Positions 47,639-57,894 are shown, numbered from the stretch's first letter. The stretch is DNA of 64,000 bases from Isochrysis galbana (GCA_018136815.1 CM030937.1:2111887-2175886); one strand, 5' to 3'. The notes: a model not told the origin generated them from the sequence alone. Numbers and translations are program-made.

Positions 47639-47971
47639 TTATTCTCTCCCTTTGTGAGCTTTCGATTCTTTTTGCAATCGGTCCAACTGTTTTTGGGTTC
47701 CCTTCAATCTTGCAAATGCCTCCTCCATAGGCGAGAGCGGCGGCGGCGAGGGCGAAGAGGGGGAGGGGGACGGAGGAGGAGGTTGCCCGGTGGGAGGAGA
47801 AGAAGGTGGTCGCCCGGTGAGAGGATGAAGGGGATTATTCAGAAGTTTTGTTACCAAGCCATGTACTGACCCAGTCACCGGGACTGCAGTGTCGGGAGTA
47901 TGAGTGAGTGCGAGGGTGGAGAGGCTACCCATGTTTGAATTAGTAGCAACGATTATATTTTGTAAACGCAA
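47639..47971 (-). CDS. small proline-rich ORF of doubtful status
   Basis: A 110-residue frame with a Pro/Ser run in the centre and a charged C-terminus (MEEAFARLKGTQKQLDRLQK). Start at 47971 is a plausible ATG. I do not recognise it, and the surroundings are repeats, so it may be a fragment of a mobile element or chance. Confidence 0.2.
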   Translation of the reverse strand: MRLQNIIVATNSNMGSLSTLALTHTPDTAVPVTGSVHGLVTKLLNNPLHPLTGRPPSSPPTGQPPPPSPSPSSPSPPPLSPMEEAFARLKGTQKQLDRLQKESKAHKGRE

Positions 47972-48036
47972 CTGTCGTACAAGGACCTAGTTGTGAAGTG
48001 CCGTTTGGTGTTTCGTGACGGGTTTTACCTATCCCG

Positions 48037-48841
48037 CTACCACGAACCCCCAGCCGCGCCGCCACCATCGCAACTTCCCCCACCCCAGGAAACGGCGCTT
48101 GCTCCGTGTGTCGACGTCGTCTCGGATGCCGCTTGCCTGATGGAACGCTCCAGCTCTTCAGACGCGCGGAAGCGGTTGACCCATCCACCCTCGTGATCAT
48201 CACACGATTCGCTCCATCGCTCGACTCCTGGAACGTCGGAGTAGTCGCGTGCCAAATTGTCCAGAGAGTACCTCCAAACGTCATTAGCGTAGCTGCTCAA
48301 AGGCCGTCGGGCGTTCGCGGTGGCTCCGATATGGCGGCTTCGCACCCCTGATGGCCCAGGGCTTGATGAGATGTACATGTCGTCACCAATCCTAGCCCCA
48401 GTTGATCGGCAAAGGGGGCACGGAATGCCGGCGGAGCGGGATCTCCTCGTCCATTGCGCCATGCAATGCTGATGAAAGCAATGGCCACAACCCAAAAGTT
48501 CTGCCCCAAGGTGCGTGGCGCTATCCTCGAAAGACAGACCCGCAGGCATCTCATCAAGGCAGATTGCTCACGGCGGCAGGCAGCCATCATGTCCCTCATC
48601 TGCTGTGCGCCGAGCAAAAGCGTCCCTTGCGCGCTGAAGCGTGTTCAGCCTTCGAAGAAAGGCTTGCCGCCGCCTGGAAATGTAGATGATCCGTGCCAAT
48701 TGGTTGAAAAACACCAACAGGAAGAGCAGCACAGCGCCGCCGAAAATCATCTCCGCCAAAGAGGTCGCTTCTTGTTCTCGGTACTTGAGGGGAGGTTGGC
48801 CCGGAAGCAACGCTTCTGTGGCCACGAGTTGCACTGCCCCC
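48037..48841 (-). pseudogene. membrane RING-H2 E3 ligase-like gene, 5'-truncated, TGA at first zinc Cys
   Basis: One frame encodes a transmembrane helix (MIFGGAVLLFLLVFFNQLAR), a basic helix (YISRRRQAFLRRLNTLQRAR), then ...CLPP-stop-AICLDEMPAGLSFED, CGHCFHQHCMAQW and CPLCRSTG. The RING-H2 ligands Cys, Cys-x-His-x2-His-x2-Cys and Cys-x2-Cys are all present except the first Cys of the first C-x2-C pair, where the codon is TGA (48568-48570). The 5' end runs without an ATG into the GC-rich dispersed repeat starting at about 48842. The C-terminal 100 residues are Ser/Gly-rich. The family ubiquitinates substrates at membranes. With both a broken start and a stop at a zinc ligand, a pseudogene is most likely. 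Confidence 0.65.
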
Positions 48842-49250
48842 TCTCCTGCGGCACGCGCGATGGCGCGCCTGCGGCAGGCCTGCAGCTGCCTGCTGGCGAC
48901 CCCTGGAGGCTCCTGGAGGCCAGCTCTGGGGGCAGAGGAGGCTGGGACTGGGCCCTGGTCTCCCCTGCCTCTCCCTCGCTAGCGCTCCTGAGCCTCTAGG
49001 GCCCCCAATCTGCACCTGTCTGCCTGTCGACCAGGGGGGGAGGGGGGGTTGGAGCAATGGGCTGGCCACGAGGGGCCAGGATGGGCGAATGGGGCGAGCC
49101 TGTGGAGAAGGGAGTGGGTCAGTAGGGCAGTGGCCTCCTGGCAAGCCATAAGGCGTGCCAGGAGGATGGGTGGTTCCTCCCCCATGGCAGGGGAGGAGTG
49201 GAGAGAGGGGGGGGCTCGTGCCCCCCCATGGGGCAACCAAGTATAAACTT
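48842..49250. repeat. GC-rich dispersed repeat, uninterrupted copy
   Basis: Reverse complement of the MITE-interrupted copy at 36358-37035, from CTCCTGCGGCACGCGCGATG to CAACCAAGTATAAACTTAGT. It has cut into the RING gene on one side and adjoins a LINE fragment on the other. Confidence 0.75.
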
Positions 49251-49252
49251 AG

Positions 49253-49534
49253 TTGATGTATGTGCGAGCAAGTCCAGAGACGCTAGCGTATCTTAAAACA
49301 CTCGGCGAGGGCGAATATGCGACCATACTAGGAGTCCCATTCTGGGAAGGACTAGACAATGACTCCTTTTGGGAGAAGCTTTACGCAAAGCTTAAGAAGA
49401 AGATCGCAGCATGGAAAGGATTGACGAGTCTCTCTATTCATGGAAGGACGCTGCTAGTGAACTTCATAATATACGGGACGCCGAGATATTGGCTGTCCAC
49501 GTCCACCCCTCCGGCGTGGTTCATGGATCCGTGA
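49253..49534 (+). pseudogene. LINE reverse transcriptase fragment (thumb region)
   Basis: Encodes about 93 residues: YATILGVPFWEG, FWEKLYAKLKKKIAAWKGLT, LSIHGRTLLVNFIIYGTPRY. This is the segment following the RT catalytic core in LINE ORF2 (LG..F..., W..L..K....I..W..R.LSL.GR..LVN....P...Y). It is truncated on both sides, directly against the GC-rich repeat upstream. No catalytic YADD part is present. Confidence 0.75.
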
Positions 49535-50273
49535 GAAGTGTGGAGGGGTGGCGCACACCTGAGCGCGGCATGAGACTCACTGGTGTGGCCTCCGAGGTGA
49601 CGGGCAGGCTCGGCAGCCCTCCGACCGGGGCGGCCGCCACCGTAGTTCTGAGATTCACTAGAAACATGAGAAAAAAACTCCCGTGCGTGAGTAGATCAGC
49701 CCCTCCCTTTTACCGTTACAGTGGATGTCGCTTTCGCCGCCGTCCTCGCCCACGCCCAAGCCGGCCTGCCCGCCTTCCTCTACTGACGGGCTTCAGCCCG
49801 TCAGCACCTCCGATGTCGTCCCCTCAGCCGCGCCTGCCGCCGGCATGCCTCCTTCCTCATTGCCTTCAGGCCCCATGGGCCATCCCAATTCGTCAGAACA
49901 TTCCACTGAGGGCCGGTGCACCCCGCCCAACCCAGCCCCCCCCCCGCAACCTGAACCTGGGCCCCTAAGTAGAGCACGAGGGGAGTGAGTTGCCGCAAGG
50001 CGGGAAGTGAAGGAGAGGAAGGGATATGGGCGTGGCTACAGTAGTTCTCCCCATAGCTACTAATCTTACATACACGTACTACTATATGCGCCACTTAAAA
50101 ACATCTAAAGATTCCGGGCTACACATCTACTACTTTACTTTAGCCGTCTGGTATTGTATCTAGTATCTCGCCACTCTCAGTTGTTCTCTTCGCCTCGTCT
50201 CCCCCCCCCCCCTCTCCCCGAATAATCTCTCCTAGTATGAGTACCAGAGATTTCTTTTCGCCTTCCTTCTTCA

Positions 50274-50277
<4 letters not shown>
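49535..50277. other. intergenic DNA between LINE fragment and betaine-lipid gene
   Basis: No gene supported. It is C-rich around 49740-49970 and includes C runs at 50201-50213. Confidence 0.3.

Positions 50278-50354
<77 letters not shown>
50278..50354. repeat. long (CT)n microsatellite
   Basis: About 77 bp of uninterrupted CT, followed by C and CT runs to about 50545. It lies in the 5' flank or UTR of the methyltransferase gene on the coding strand. Confidence 0.95.
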
Positions 50355-50359
<5 letters not shown>

Positions 50360-50563
50360 CCCCCCCCCCTTCTCTCTCTCTCTCTCCCCCCCCCCCCCCC
50401 CTCCCCTTCTTTTTCTTTTTCTTCCCCTAATAATGTCTCTCCTCCCCTCTCTCCTCTCTCTTGCATCTACTCTCTCCTTCTCTCCCATCTCATTCGTCTT
50501 GCCGCCTCCCCCTTTCCCTCTCCCTCTTCTCCCACTCTCTCCCCACCCAGGTGGGCCGCCCCG

Positions 50564-51373
50564 ATGCTCTCCTCTCTCTTCCGCTCTCTTTCTTCACTGC
50601 TGCCTGTTCGCTGGCGGTCGGAGCTGGGTGTGCTATACCACATTCTCTGCCATCGCGTCGTCGGCTCCTCGCACAAGGAGCGCCTCCAATCCTTCTACGG
50701 AGCACAGGCTGACGGCTACGATGACTTCCGACGGCGTCTGCTTCACGGCAGAGAGCAGCTGGTTGAGGCTGTGGGCTCACGAACGAGCGGTGGGATCTGG
50801 GTAGACATGGGTGGAGGTACAGGAGCCAACCTCGAGATGGCCGGTGACCGCCTCGTCATGTCCTTCGCCCGCATCTATATTGTAGACTTGTGTGGGCCAC
50901 TCCTGCAGAAGGCGAGGGAGAGGTGTGCGCTGCGAGGGTGGCACCATGTTGTGTGCATCGAGGCGGACGCGACGAGCTGGATGCCAGATGAGGGATTTGG
51001 CCGGATTGATCTCATCACCTTCTCTTATTCACTCACCATGATCCCAAACTGGTTTGACGCCATCGACCACGCGGTCAAGCTGCTTGAGCCGAATGGCTTG
51101 CTCGGGGTGGTCGACTTTTACGTATCGCGTAAGTACGCCACTGAGGGCAGTGAGGCACGCCACTCGTACGTGCAGCGATCGTTATGGCCATACTACTTTT
51201 CACATGACGACGTCAACCTCTCGCCGGACCACTTGCCATACCTCCTCTCCAAGCTCCAGTCGCTCGAGCTCTCGGAGTCGGCGGCAGGCTTGCCCTACCT
51301 TGGATTGTTGCTTCCTCCAGTGCCATATTATGTCTTTGTGGGCTCGCCGAGGCCCCTTCACGACAAGGACTGA
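50564..51373 (+). CDS. BtaB-like S-adenosylmethionine methyltransferase of betaine-lipid synthesis
   Basis: Encodes 269 residues from ATG 50564. Upstream frame is only CT-repeat coding, and CCCACCCAG at 50542-50550 could be a 3' splice site of a 5'-UTR intron. The sequence matches the methyltransferase half of betaine lipid synthase: FYGAQADGYDDFRRRLLHGR, the SAM-binding WVDMGGGTGANLEM (about residue 80), IVDLCGPLLQKAR, DLITFSYSLTMIP, LLGVVDFYVSRKY, WPYYFSHDDVNLSPDHLPYL and VPYYVFVG. In bacteria BtaB N-methylates diacylglyceryl-homoserine to DGTS; in algae (BTA1) this domain is usually fused to the BtaA aminocarboxypropyl transferase. Here only the methyltransferase is present, so a separate BtaA partner or another betaine lipid (DGTA or DGCC) is possible. 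A weakly hydrophobic start (LSSLFRSLSSLLPVRW) may anchor it to membrane. Confidence 0.85.
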   Translation: MLSSLFRSLSSLLPVRWRSELGVLYHILCHRVVGSSHKERLQSFYGAQADGYDDFRRRLLHGREQLVEAVGSRTSGGIWVDMGGGTGANLEMAGDRLVMSFARIYIVDLCGPLLQKARERCALRGWHHVVCIEADATSWMPDEGFGRIDLITFSYSLTMIPNWFDAIDHAVKLLEPNGLLGVVDFYVSRKYATEGSEARHSYVQRSLWPYYFSHDDVNLSPDHLPYLLSKLQSLELSESAAGLPYLGLLLPPVPYYVFVGSPRPLHDKD

Positions 51374-52204
51374 CGTTGGCGACGCACACACTCAATATTT
51401 CATGGCATGCTACCAGCCACATACCATATCCTTCTTGCATGGCCATTACGCTGATGGCTTCCGTGACGCCGCACTTCTAGTGCCAACAAGACTCCAAATC
51501 ATTGTGGTCATACGGTGTATGTTTCTTTGGCGACTGATTAGAGCCAAGCATGGCCCATCGGCCCGCTCATCCGCACCTGTAACTATCACGTTTTGCAGGT
51601 ACGAATTACCTTTCGTCTACTACTGGGGCAGGGTGTGACGTGTATTTGCGATCTTATTTTTGTGAGAGGCGTGTACATGAGTTCCACCGTCCATGACAGG
51701 CGCAGCCCCTCGACAACGGTCTTACCTAGGTCTTATTAATTGTGATGGTCAATTAACTTTATACTTGGTTCGCCCAGGGGGGGGCACAAGCCACCCCTTC
51801 TCTCCACTCCTCCCCTGCTATATGGGGGAGGAACCCCCCCACCCTCCCGGCATGCCAAGCACAGAAGGGGCGTGAGCCACCAATACCAATACCAGTAGCC
51901 AGGAGGTACGACCTCACCTACCTGTCCTCCAGGCGCATCCGCGCTCAAGGGCTTTTGCCTATATTTAGCTGAACTCACCGCAATGGCCAATGAGGGGGGG
52001 AAGTGGTCGCGCATCCAGCATCCAGCTGCCACTGCCAACGGGCGCCCCATCGCGACAGAAGCCCTCCCGCCCGGATCCCACTTTCTCGACCATGAACCAT
52101 GCAAGAGTGAAGAGTGAAGAGTACCCCATCGACCATAGATGGAAGTGCGGCGATTAGCTGCTCAACTCTGGAAGCAGGACAAGGACGAGACCGTCTTATT
52201 ACGC
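51374..52204. other. 3' flank plus partial GC-rich repeat
   Basis: About 51757-51870 (TATACTTGGTTCGCCC, CTCCACTCCTCCCCTGC, GGGGGAGGAACC) is a fragment of the repeat at 36358 and 48842. I see no gene. Confidence 0.4.
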
Positions 52205-52460
52205 AAGGCGAGAAGCGTTCAATGTTCAATCGCCATCACCCACAGATGGATGATGGAAAAGCGTTCAATCGCCACCAGCCTACACATGGAAAAGCAATCG
52301 CCATCACCCCCACGCGTATGGAAAAGCGTTCAATCGCCATCACCTCACTCACCTTTCCCCGCAAGGGCCTATGACGTGTTACCTCCTCGCGGCGCCTGTT
52401 CAGCCACCTCCTCGCGGCGCCTGTTCAGCCACAGCCACCTCCTCGCGGCGCCTGAGCCAA
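52205..52460. repeat. two short minisatellites
   Basis: AAGCGTTCAATCGCCATCAC recurs four times in variable form at 52212-52345, and CACCTCCTCGCGGCGCCTG three times at 52380-52455. No coding evidence. Confidence 0.7.
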
Positions 52461-53214
52461 AGATCGTCAGACCAAAAGCGTTCAATTATCCCCATCCCTG
52501 CTAGCACCTTCTGTTGTCCCCTGGAGGTAGCTTGACTCATCAATCTTGATTGATACTTCATTTGTTGAACCCCACACGTGGTCGCGTCCATCAGCGCCGT
52601 CGAACAGAACTCGCCCTCCCACCGATTGATCGACGCGCCGTGGTCCAGCAGCGCATGCCCATGGGACCATGTTGTGCACTCTCTCCCTTCTCCACCAATA
52701 ATAATAATCTATCTGAGCATTAGTACCACTGCTCTCACTAGCCCGGTACTAACACGACAGCCCTCAGCGCACCTGCCCGTACACCTTGGCGCGTGCTGTT
52801 GTCACAGATACATACTCCTATGCACCCTTCCACATCTCCCCCCTCGCAGGCCCCCGGCTCCCATTCTAACTCCCCACAAGTTAAAATGAGGGAAAACCCA
52901 TTGAGGCGGTCCGGTCGACGCCGGCCGACTCTCCGGGAAAAAGCACCGGGGGGGGGGGGAGGAACCTCTCGTCAAAAAAGGAGAACGTCCCTTACAGCTC
53001 GCGCCGCGAGCGGTCCTCGAAGAAATAAATGTCTGCGCCCCCCGATACCTGCCATAGGGACGTCTTGAGCCACTCCCTTCTTCTCGCCTCTCCTGTCGCC
53101 AGCCGCCCCCCTTCGCCCGTTTGCTAACGCAAACGGGGCTCGTTTCTCACCACACTCCATCGGGGGGGGTGCAAATCCCCCCCTCTCCCTCGTTCCATTC
53201 TCTTCCGCCCCGGT
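52461..53214. other. intergenic, no supported gene
   Basis: Ordinary composition with a G run (52950-52959) and C-rich stretches. I recognise nothing. Confidence 0.3.
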
Positions 53215-53480
53215 CCCTGCGGCGCGTCGCCATGCGGCGCGCCATGGCCTGCTCTCAGAGGTCCTTCAGGGGCGCCCAGAGGGCCAGCAAGGGCAGCTCA
53301 GGGGGCAGTGGAGGCTGGGGCTCAGCCCCTGGCCCCCCCTGCCTCTCCCTCGCTCGCCTCGCTGGCCTTGGGTGCCGCCCTGAGGCCCCTGTCTACCTGG
53401 CGACCAGGGATGGGGGGGGGAGTCAGTACGAGAGCAGGCCCATGCGGGCCTGGGAGTGCGGCTCGCGGCCCGCGGCAGTC
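53215..53480. repeat. partial GC-rich dispersed repeat truncating a LINE
   Basis: GGCTGGGGCTC...CCTGCCTCTCCCTCGCT and CTGTCTACCTGGCGACCAGG align with 48900-49035. The reading frame of the minus-strand LINE reverse transcriptase ends as it enters this sequence. Confidence 0.5.
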
Positions 53481-53900
53481 CATCCGGGCCCGCACTTTTT
53501 CCCGGTCCGATGCTTCTTATCGCTCGAATAGTCTCTTCCACCTCTATGGACCCTTCTAGTCGGCGTCGGTCTAGGTCGCTTATCGGGCGATCCGTCAGTG
53601 TCGCCTCCAGCTGAGGTACTCTCTGCGCGCTTTTAGGGGAGTACAGCCATACGTAGTACTTGCGAAATTCTCTACGGATCGCCTTGTCCGATGTCACGGT
53701 GTCGTGTTCCGAGTGTACTGGAACGTCCCATTTCCTTGTGCGGTATAGCTCCGCCACGTTGGCCTTCCATCTTCGAGGCTTCAGCTGTGCGAAGAACTCC
53801 TTGGAGTGTAAATCCTCCCGACGGAGCTGCCGATACAGCGGCATGTCTTTAAGCGGGATTCTCCCTCTCTCCTCTGCTATCTCTTTATGTGTTTTCGCCA
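53481..53900 (-). pseudogene. LINE ORF2, start of reverse transcriptase (interrupted element, 3' part)
   Basis: Minus-strand frame encoding RRWKANVAELYRTRKWDVPV ... ISDLDRRRLEGSIEVEETIR AIRSIGPGKSAGPDGLP. The last motif is the conserved RT-0/RT-1 region of LINE reverse transcriptases. Upstream it reads LAKTHKEIAEERGRIPLKDM, continuing the endonuclease-side frame at 55690-56598 once the insertion at 53901-55689 and one target duplication are removed. The RT core itself is lost at the GC-rich repeat near 53480. Confidence 0.8.
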
Positions 53901-53925
53901 GAAAACTATTGTTATAGTTTTAGCG

Positions 53926-54972
53926 ATGGAGCGCGCGCCGACCGCTCCCACCTCCCAGCCCCCCGCCGTCACGACGCCCCAACGGGGCCGCCCCAAACCG
54001 CCGGAGCCCAAGCGCCCACAGGCCGCCGCGCCGCCTGACAACGACGTCGACATGACGGCACCACCCTCGCCTCCCAAGCTGCCACAGAACCAGGGAACAG
54101 GCAGAGTCCTGTTCCCTGGTGACAACCAGACCCAGGGCAATGCCCTGCCACCCAACCCCTCCGCTCCTCCACCAACTCAAGGACTCCCCATGGGAGGTGG
54201 CAGCTCTGCTGCCACCCCCATGGCGGCCACTCCTACCATCAGTGCACCCCTCGGGGGCGGGCACTTAACACAACAATCCATTTTGGGGGCCTTTGCGCCC
54301 TCAAACCAACAACCAACTCAAGCAGCCAGGACATACGCGCAAGCTGCGCATGGACACAAAGGGAAGGATCCAGCTAAGCAAGCCCAGCAGCCACAAGCCC
54401 AACAACCACAACAGCCGTCGCGCAAGCGAGCGGATCCTCAATCGGATCCAAAGCCGACTCTCCACAACTCCACCCCTTTTGCTTCTCCTCCACCTGATGA
54501 GGAAGAGGAGCCCGAAGACACGCCTTTTTTCATTCAGCTAGCTCAGCTAGCTGATGACAAAAAGGACATCAAGAGCGAGGATGTCGCCACTTTCATGAAA
54601 TTCCTCCTCTCTAGGCTGGAAGGCCTAGACGCAACTCCAGATGGCATGGACAAAGGCCGCAAAGGCCCTTGGATCTTCTACGTCGATGAAGACGCACATG
54701 ATCAATTCAAGGCCGCATACGGAGACAAAGTTAACACAGCACTCTCGGGAGTCCCGCATGAATTTGGAATCACCTATGGCGCGTTAATCGACTCGGCCCC
54801 TCGTAAGTCGAGCGCTATCCGGTCCTCCCTAAAAGAGGTGGCGACCTACATTGTTTTTCGCATCTTTGATCCGATCAAGGCTTTCAAGACCAAGACTAGG
54901 CACTTGGCTAACTCGCTCGAGCGCGAGGGTTTCCCACCTGGCCTCATGTATCGCGACGGAGCGCATCTTTGA
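53926..54972 (+). CDS. LINE ORF1 protein
   Basis: ATG at 53926 gives 348 residues. The N-terminal two-thirds are Pro/Gln/Ala-rich. The C-terminal part is globular: EEEPEDTPFFIQLAQLADDK, KSEDVATFMKFLLSRLEGLD, GPWIFYVDEDAHDQFKAAYG, FGITYGALIDSAPRKSSAIR and YIVFRIFDPIKAFKTKTRHL. I do not recognise that domain outside this element family. By position it is ORF1, presumably an RNA-binding partner. No zinc knuckle is seen. The frame is intact and distinct from the decayed relative at 11521, so this insertion is probably younger. Confidence 0.65.
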   Translation: MERAPTAPTSQPPAVTTPQRGRPKPPEPKRPQAAAPPDNDVDMTAPPSPPKLPQNQGTGRVLFPGDNQTQGNALPPNPSAPPPTQGLPMGGGSSAATPMAATPTISAPLGGGHLTQQSILGAFAPSNQQPTQAARTYAQAAHGHKGKDPAKQAQQPQAQQPQQPSRKRADPQSDPKPTLHNSTPFASPPPDEEEEPEDTPFFIQLAQLADDKKDIKSEDVATFMKFLLSRLEGLDATPDGMDKGRKGPWIFYVDEDAHDQFKAAYGDKVNTALSGVPHEFGITYGALIDSAPRKSSAIRSSLKEVATYIVFRIFDPIKAFKTKTRHLANSLEREGFPPGLMYRDGAHL

Positions 54973-54974
54973 AT

Positions 54975-55387
54975 TCATAGAAGGACTTCTGGGGATTAGC
55001 CTTAGGCCGGGATCCGAAACAGCCCAACGACTTTTCTGCTATCAAGTGGACAGACCGCACCCCTCCTCGGGATACCTAGGCATCCTGGCGTGGAGGTACA
55101 TCCTAACTGACTTTTATAACATCCAATATGGTAACGCGGACGGCAGGTCCGTTAGGTCGATCTTAAGAGCGATCCTTGCGAGATACCACCTATTAGTAAC
55201 GGCGAAAGTCGGGTTCTTTCAGAGGCTGAAAAAACAACGAGAGAATATGGGGCTACACGCCCCGAGTAACAAACACATTAAGAAATTGATAAGTCCGCTC
55301 TACACGGTGGACAAGGAGTTCAACCTAGGAACATCGGAAGACCTCCTGCAGGCGGCGAGAGGTCTAGACATACGTAACATCACCTAA
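54975..55387 (+). pseudogene. LINE ORF2 C-terminal remnant
   Basis: A frame continuing from 54975 encodes EFIEGLLGISLRPGSETAQR, ILAWRYILTDFYNIQYGNAD and RYHLLVTAKVGFFQRLKKQR, ending KGLDIRNIT-like at 55387. It sits between ORF1 and the 3' tail, where ORF2's end should be; sequence character is like the helical tail after LINE RT domains. Assignment is by position, since no RT motif is left. Confidence 0.45.
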
Positions 55388-55689
55388 GGCACTTAATACC
55401 GCGTCTTAGAAGAAACCGCGGAGGATATCAATGATGATCCCACGATATACAATAGAAGGCAACCCGAATTAACACTAGCACAAAGGACGAATCACAGTCT
55501 CCAGCCCCCTTCTCTCCAACTCCCGGCCGAAGCAGCGCGCGCGGCCTCCCCGGAACCAGCTTCTCCGATAAAGAGGGAACTGGGAAAGGGGGAGGGGGTT
55601 GTCAGGGGTTAAGGTTGGGTAGTAGGGAGGTACACTAGCACACTGCCTCACGCCGCACGCGTAGCGGGGAATTTTAAGAAGATTTTTTT

Positions 55690-56630
55690 TTTATGTGTTT
55701 TCGCCAACTCCTCCGTGAGCCTCTCATTTGGTCCTTGCCTTGCAAGGCGGATGTTTAGCTTCGCGGCCTTCAGTTCTAACTCCGACTGGATGGTGGGCTT
55801 GGCTCTCATCGCTGTTTCTTCCCTTAGGAATGTGGCTATGTTTTCTTTTGTGTTGGCCCATATAGTTTCTATGTTGCCACCCTCTTCTATCTTTCGGCCG
55901 GCGGTTCGCAACAGCAGTTCTACCGTTTTCATCGCGCCTTTCTCGCGGATTATCGTTAGGTCGATTGGTTTGTCGAAGTTCCGCCCCGGTTTGTATCCCG
56001 GGGTCTCGAAGAGCGCTAGGACCGGAAGATGGTCCGACGCGGCTTTGCCTGTGAATAGGTCCGGGCAAGGTCCGTGTTGCTGCCATTGGATAGCATCTGT
56101 AGCTTCGCTGTGGTATATGCGGTCTATCCTTGTGTGGATGGTGGCTGCCATTCTCGTGTAGCCAACGTTCGGCCCCAGGCGCAACGTGTGGTGTGCATCT
56201 CGAAGCTTGTGCGTTTTAGTCAGCGCTTTCCATTTCTCCCCGTGCGTGTTGGCGTATAGTGCCTCCCCTATTTTTTGGGAGTCGTGCGCGCTGTTTTCTA
56301 CGCAGTTGAGGTCTCCGCCGATTATAGTCGGTATAGGGTCTAAGGCGCCTAGTTTTCTATCTAGTTCGGTTATCTGCCTTCCGCGGGGCCCGGGTTGCGC
56401 ACTGAGGTATACAGACATTACACGGTATCGGGTTTCATCTATGTTGAGTGTCATTGATACGCATCTACCTTCTAGCAAGATTTCTAGGGACTCCGTCCTA
56501 GCTGTTATTCGCTCGGCCGCTTCTCTGATTGCCACCGCGACACCGCTAGCAGGGTCTCCTAGCTCTCCTGGGGCGACAAACCACAGCCAGCCCAACATGG
56601 CGGCTGTGCCTGGCCGTCCGTCCGGGTGTG
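55690..56630 (-). pseudogene. LINE apurinic/apyrimidinic-type endonuclease (interrupted element, 5' part)
   Basis: Minus-strand frame with the endonuclease/exonuclease/phosphatase fold of LINE ORF2: YRVMSVYLSAQPGPRGRQIT, PTIIGGDLNCVEN (the GDLN active-site motif), IHTRIDRIYHS, and SDHLPVLALFETP (the catalytic SDH motif). A linker KAAKLNIRLARQGPNERLTE then LAKTHK leads across the insertion into the RT start at 53900. The first third of the domain (QWNVRG / QE motif) is missing or beyond a TAA at about 56632. The element nicks DNA to prime reverse transcription in its intact form; this copy is dead. Confidence 0.85.
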
Positions 56631-56635
56631 GTTAG

Positions 56636-57610
56636 TTTTCGCTCCGTTTGGTTTAGTTTGTGTGGTTCTGTGTCCTCAGACTTTTTGAGTCCATGTGTTG
56701 TAGTCTCCCGTGGCTACCTCGGACCTAAGAAGCTCTCATTCTCATTCTCTCTCTCCTCCACTAGCTCGCTAGCTAGCCTCGTCCCTACTCGCCGACGCCA
56801 CGCGTCGCAATCCTCCGACCGTAAGTCTACCTCATCGCTCGTAGCGCTCGATGGCAGACACTCTCAGACCCGACTCTTATTATGGTCTGTCAGACATCTT
56901 CCCGCCAGTAACAATCAACGAACCTTCCACGACCGCGTCAGCTGCCGGCTCGATCGAACGGCCCTCTGCCTATGAGCCAGTAGTCATCGCGTGTTCGACA
57001 ACGTCCAATGGGCTCCACGCACGCATGGCTGATTTCAACGAGATTTCGGCGTGCGGCCCGCCCAATTGGTGTGACTGTCTGGGTGGCCTCTGTGTATTTT
57101 GTATCTAGATCTAGCGGGCCTCCCCATCCGGGTGGATCGTCGAAAACGGGCACGCACCGCGCCCGGTCTCGATTTGGGAATTGGAAGTTGAAGTTGAACT
57201 TTTCGGCCCTTTGCGACTTTAGACGTCTTTAGCGTCTTTTGTTAGCTATTGGTTAGGTTTTGTTGTGGGGACCCAAGGGGGGTCTTGGTCGTAATTGGGT
57301 CCCGGATATGTGCTTGTTGGGTGTATAGGCCTATTGGCCTATAGTACAGGGAACTTTCTACCGAAAAAAATCCTCAAATTTTCTCAACCCTGAGATGGCC
57401 ATCTTCTTACCCCTAATAAAACCCTGTTTGACCGCCCTAAAATTTAGGCCGAGCCGTCCCCAAAGTTGTAGGAATACTGGCGAATTTTAGCAGCGGAATT
57501 TGGCACGAAACTCTGGCCGGGCCCAATCACACTCACACCCGACACCGAGCAGGTCGTCGAAGAGGCCGACATGCCTAAAAAAAGGTCAACGGAATTTTCT
57601 TTTTGGCCGT
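56636..57610. other. upstream LINE sequence or intergenic DNA
   Basis: I cannot assign a gene. A plus-strand frame beginning ATGGCAGACACTCTCAGACC at 56851 (85 codons) is not recognisable. A T/G-rich stretch (57180-57310) and the rest show no repeat match to other parts. Confidence 0.25.
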
Positions 57611-57863
57611 ACCTTGTACCTTGTAAAGATGAGGAGGAGGAGAGGGCGAGAGACGCGGAGAAGGGCATGGATCAAGAGAGACGGAGTGAGTGAAAGAGAG
57701 GCACACAGATAAATATCTAGAGTGAGAGAGAGTGTGAGAGAGGGAGGGAGGGAGGAGAGAGAGGGAGAGAGGTAGATAGGGAGAGAGAGGGAGAGGGAGA
57801 GGTAGAAAGAGAGACATAGATCGAGGAGAGAAGAAGCAGCGGGAGCACAGAGGGGACAGCAAA

Positions 57864-57894
<31 letters not shown>

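Larger units (their letters stand above)
53901..55689 (+). mobile_element. internally deleted LINE inserted into another LINE, 17-bp duplication
   Basis: Flanked by TTTATGTGTTTTCGCCA at 53884-53900 and 55690-55706. It starts GAAAACTATTGTTATAG, the same 5' end as the element at 11495, carries an intact-looking ORF1 and a remnant of the ORF2 C-terminus, and ends GGGGAATTTTAAGAAGA before a T run. Endonuclease and RT domains are missing, so it needs another copy's enzymes. The 3' ~190 bp also occur inverted at 58985-59215. Confidence 0.85.

Noticed and set aside
50237-50563. N-terminal extension of the methyltransferase frame with long Leu-Ser repeat
   Set aside because: It is translation of the (CT)n microsatellite and C runs; the family similarity begins after the ATG at 50564.
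51054-51638. Plus-strand 194-codon frame overlapping the betaine-lipid gene
   Set aside because: Ser/Thr/Arg-rich shadow frame of the real gene plus 3' flank.
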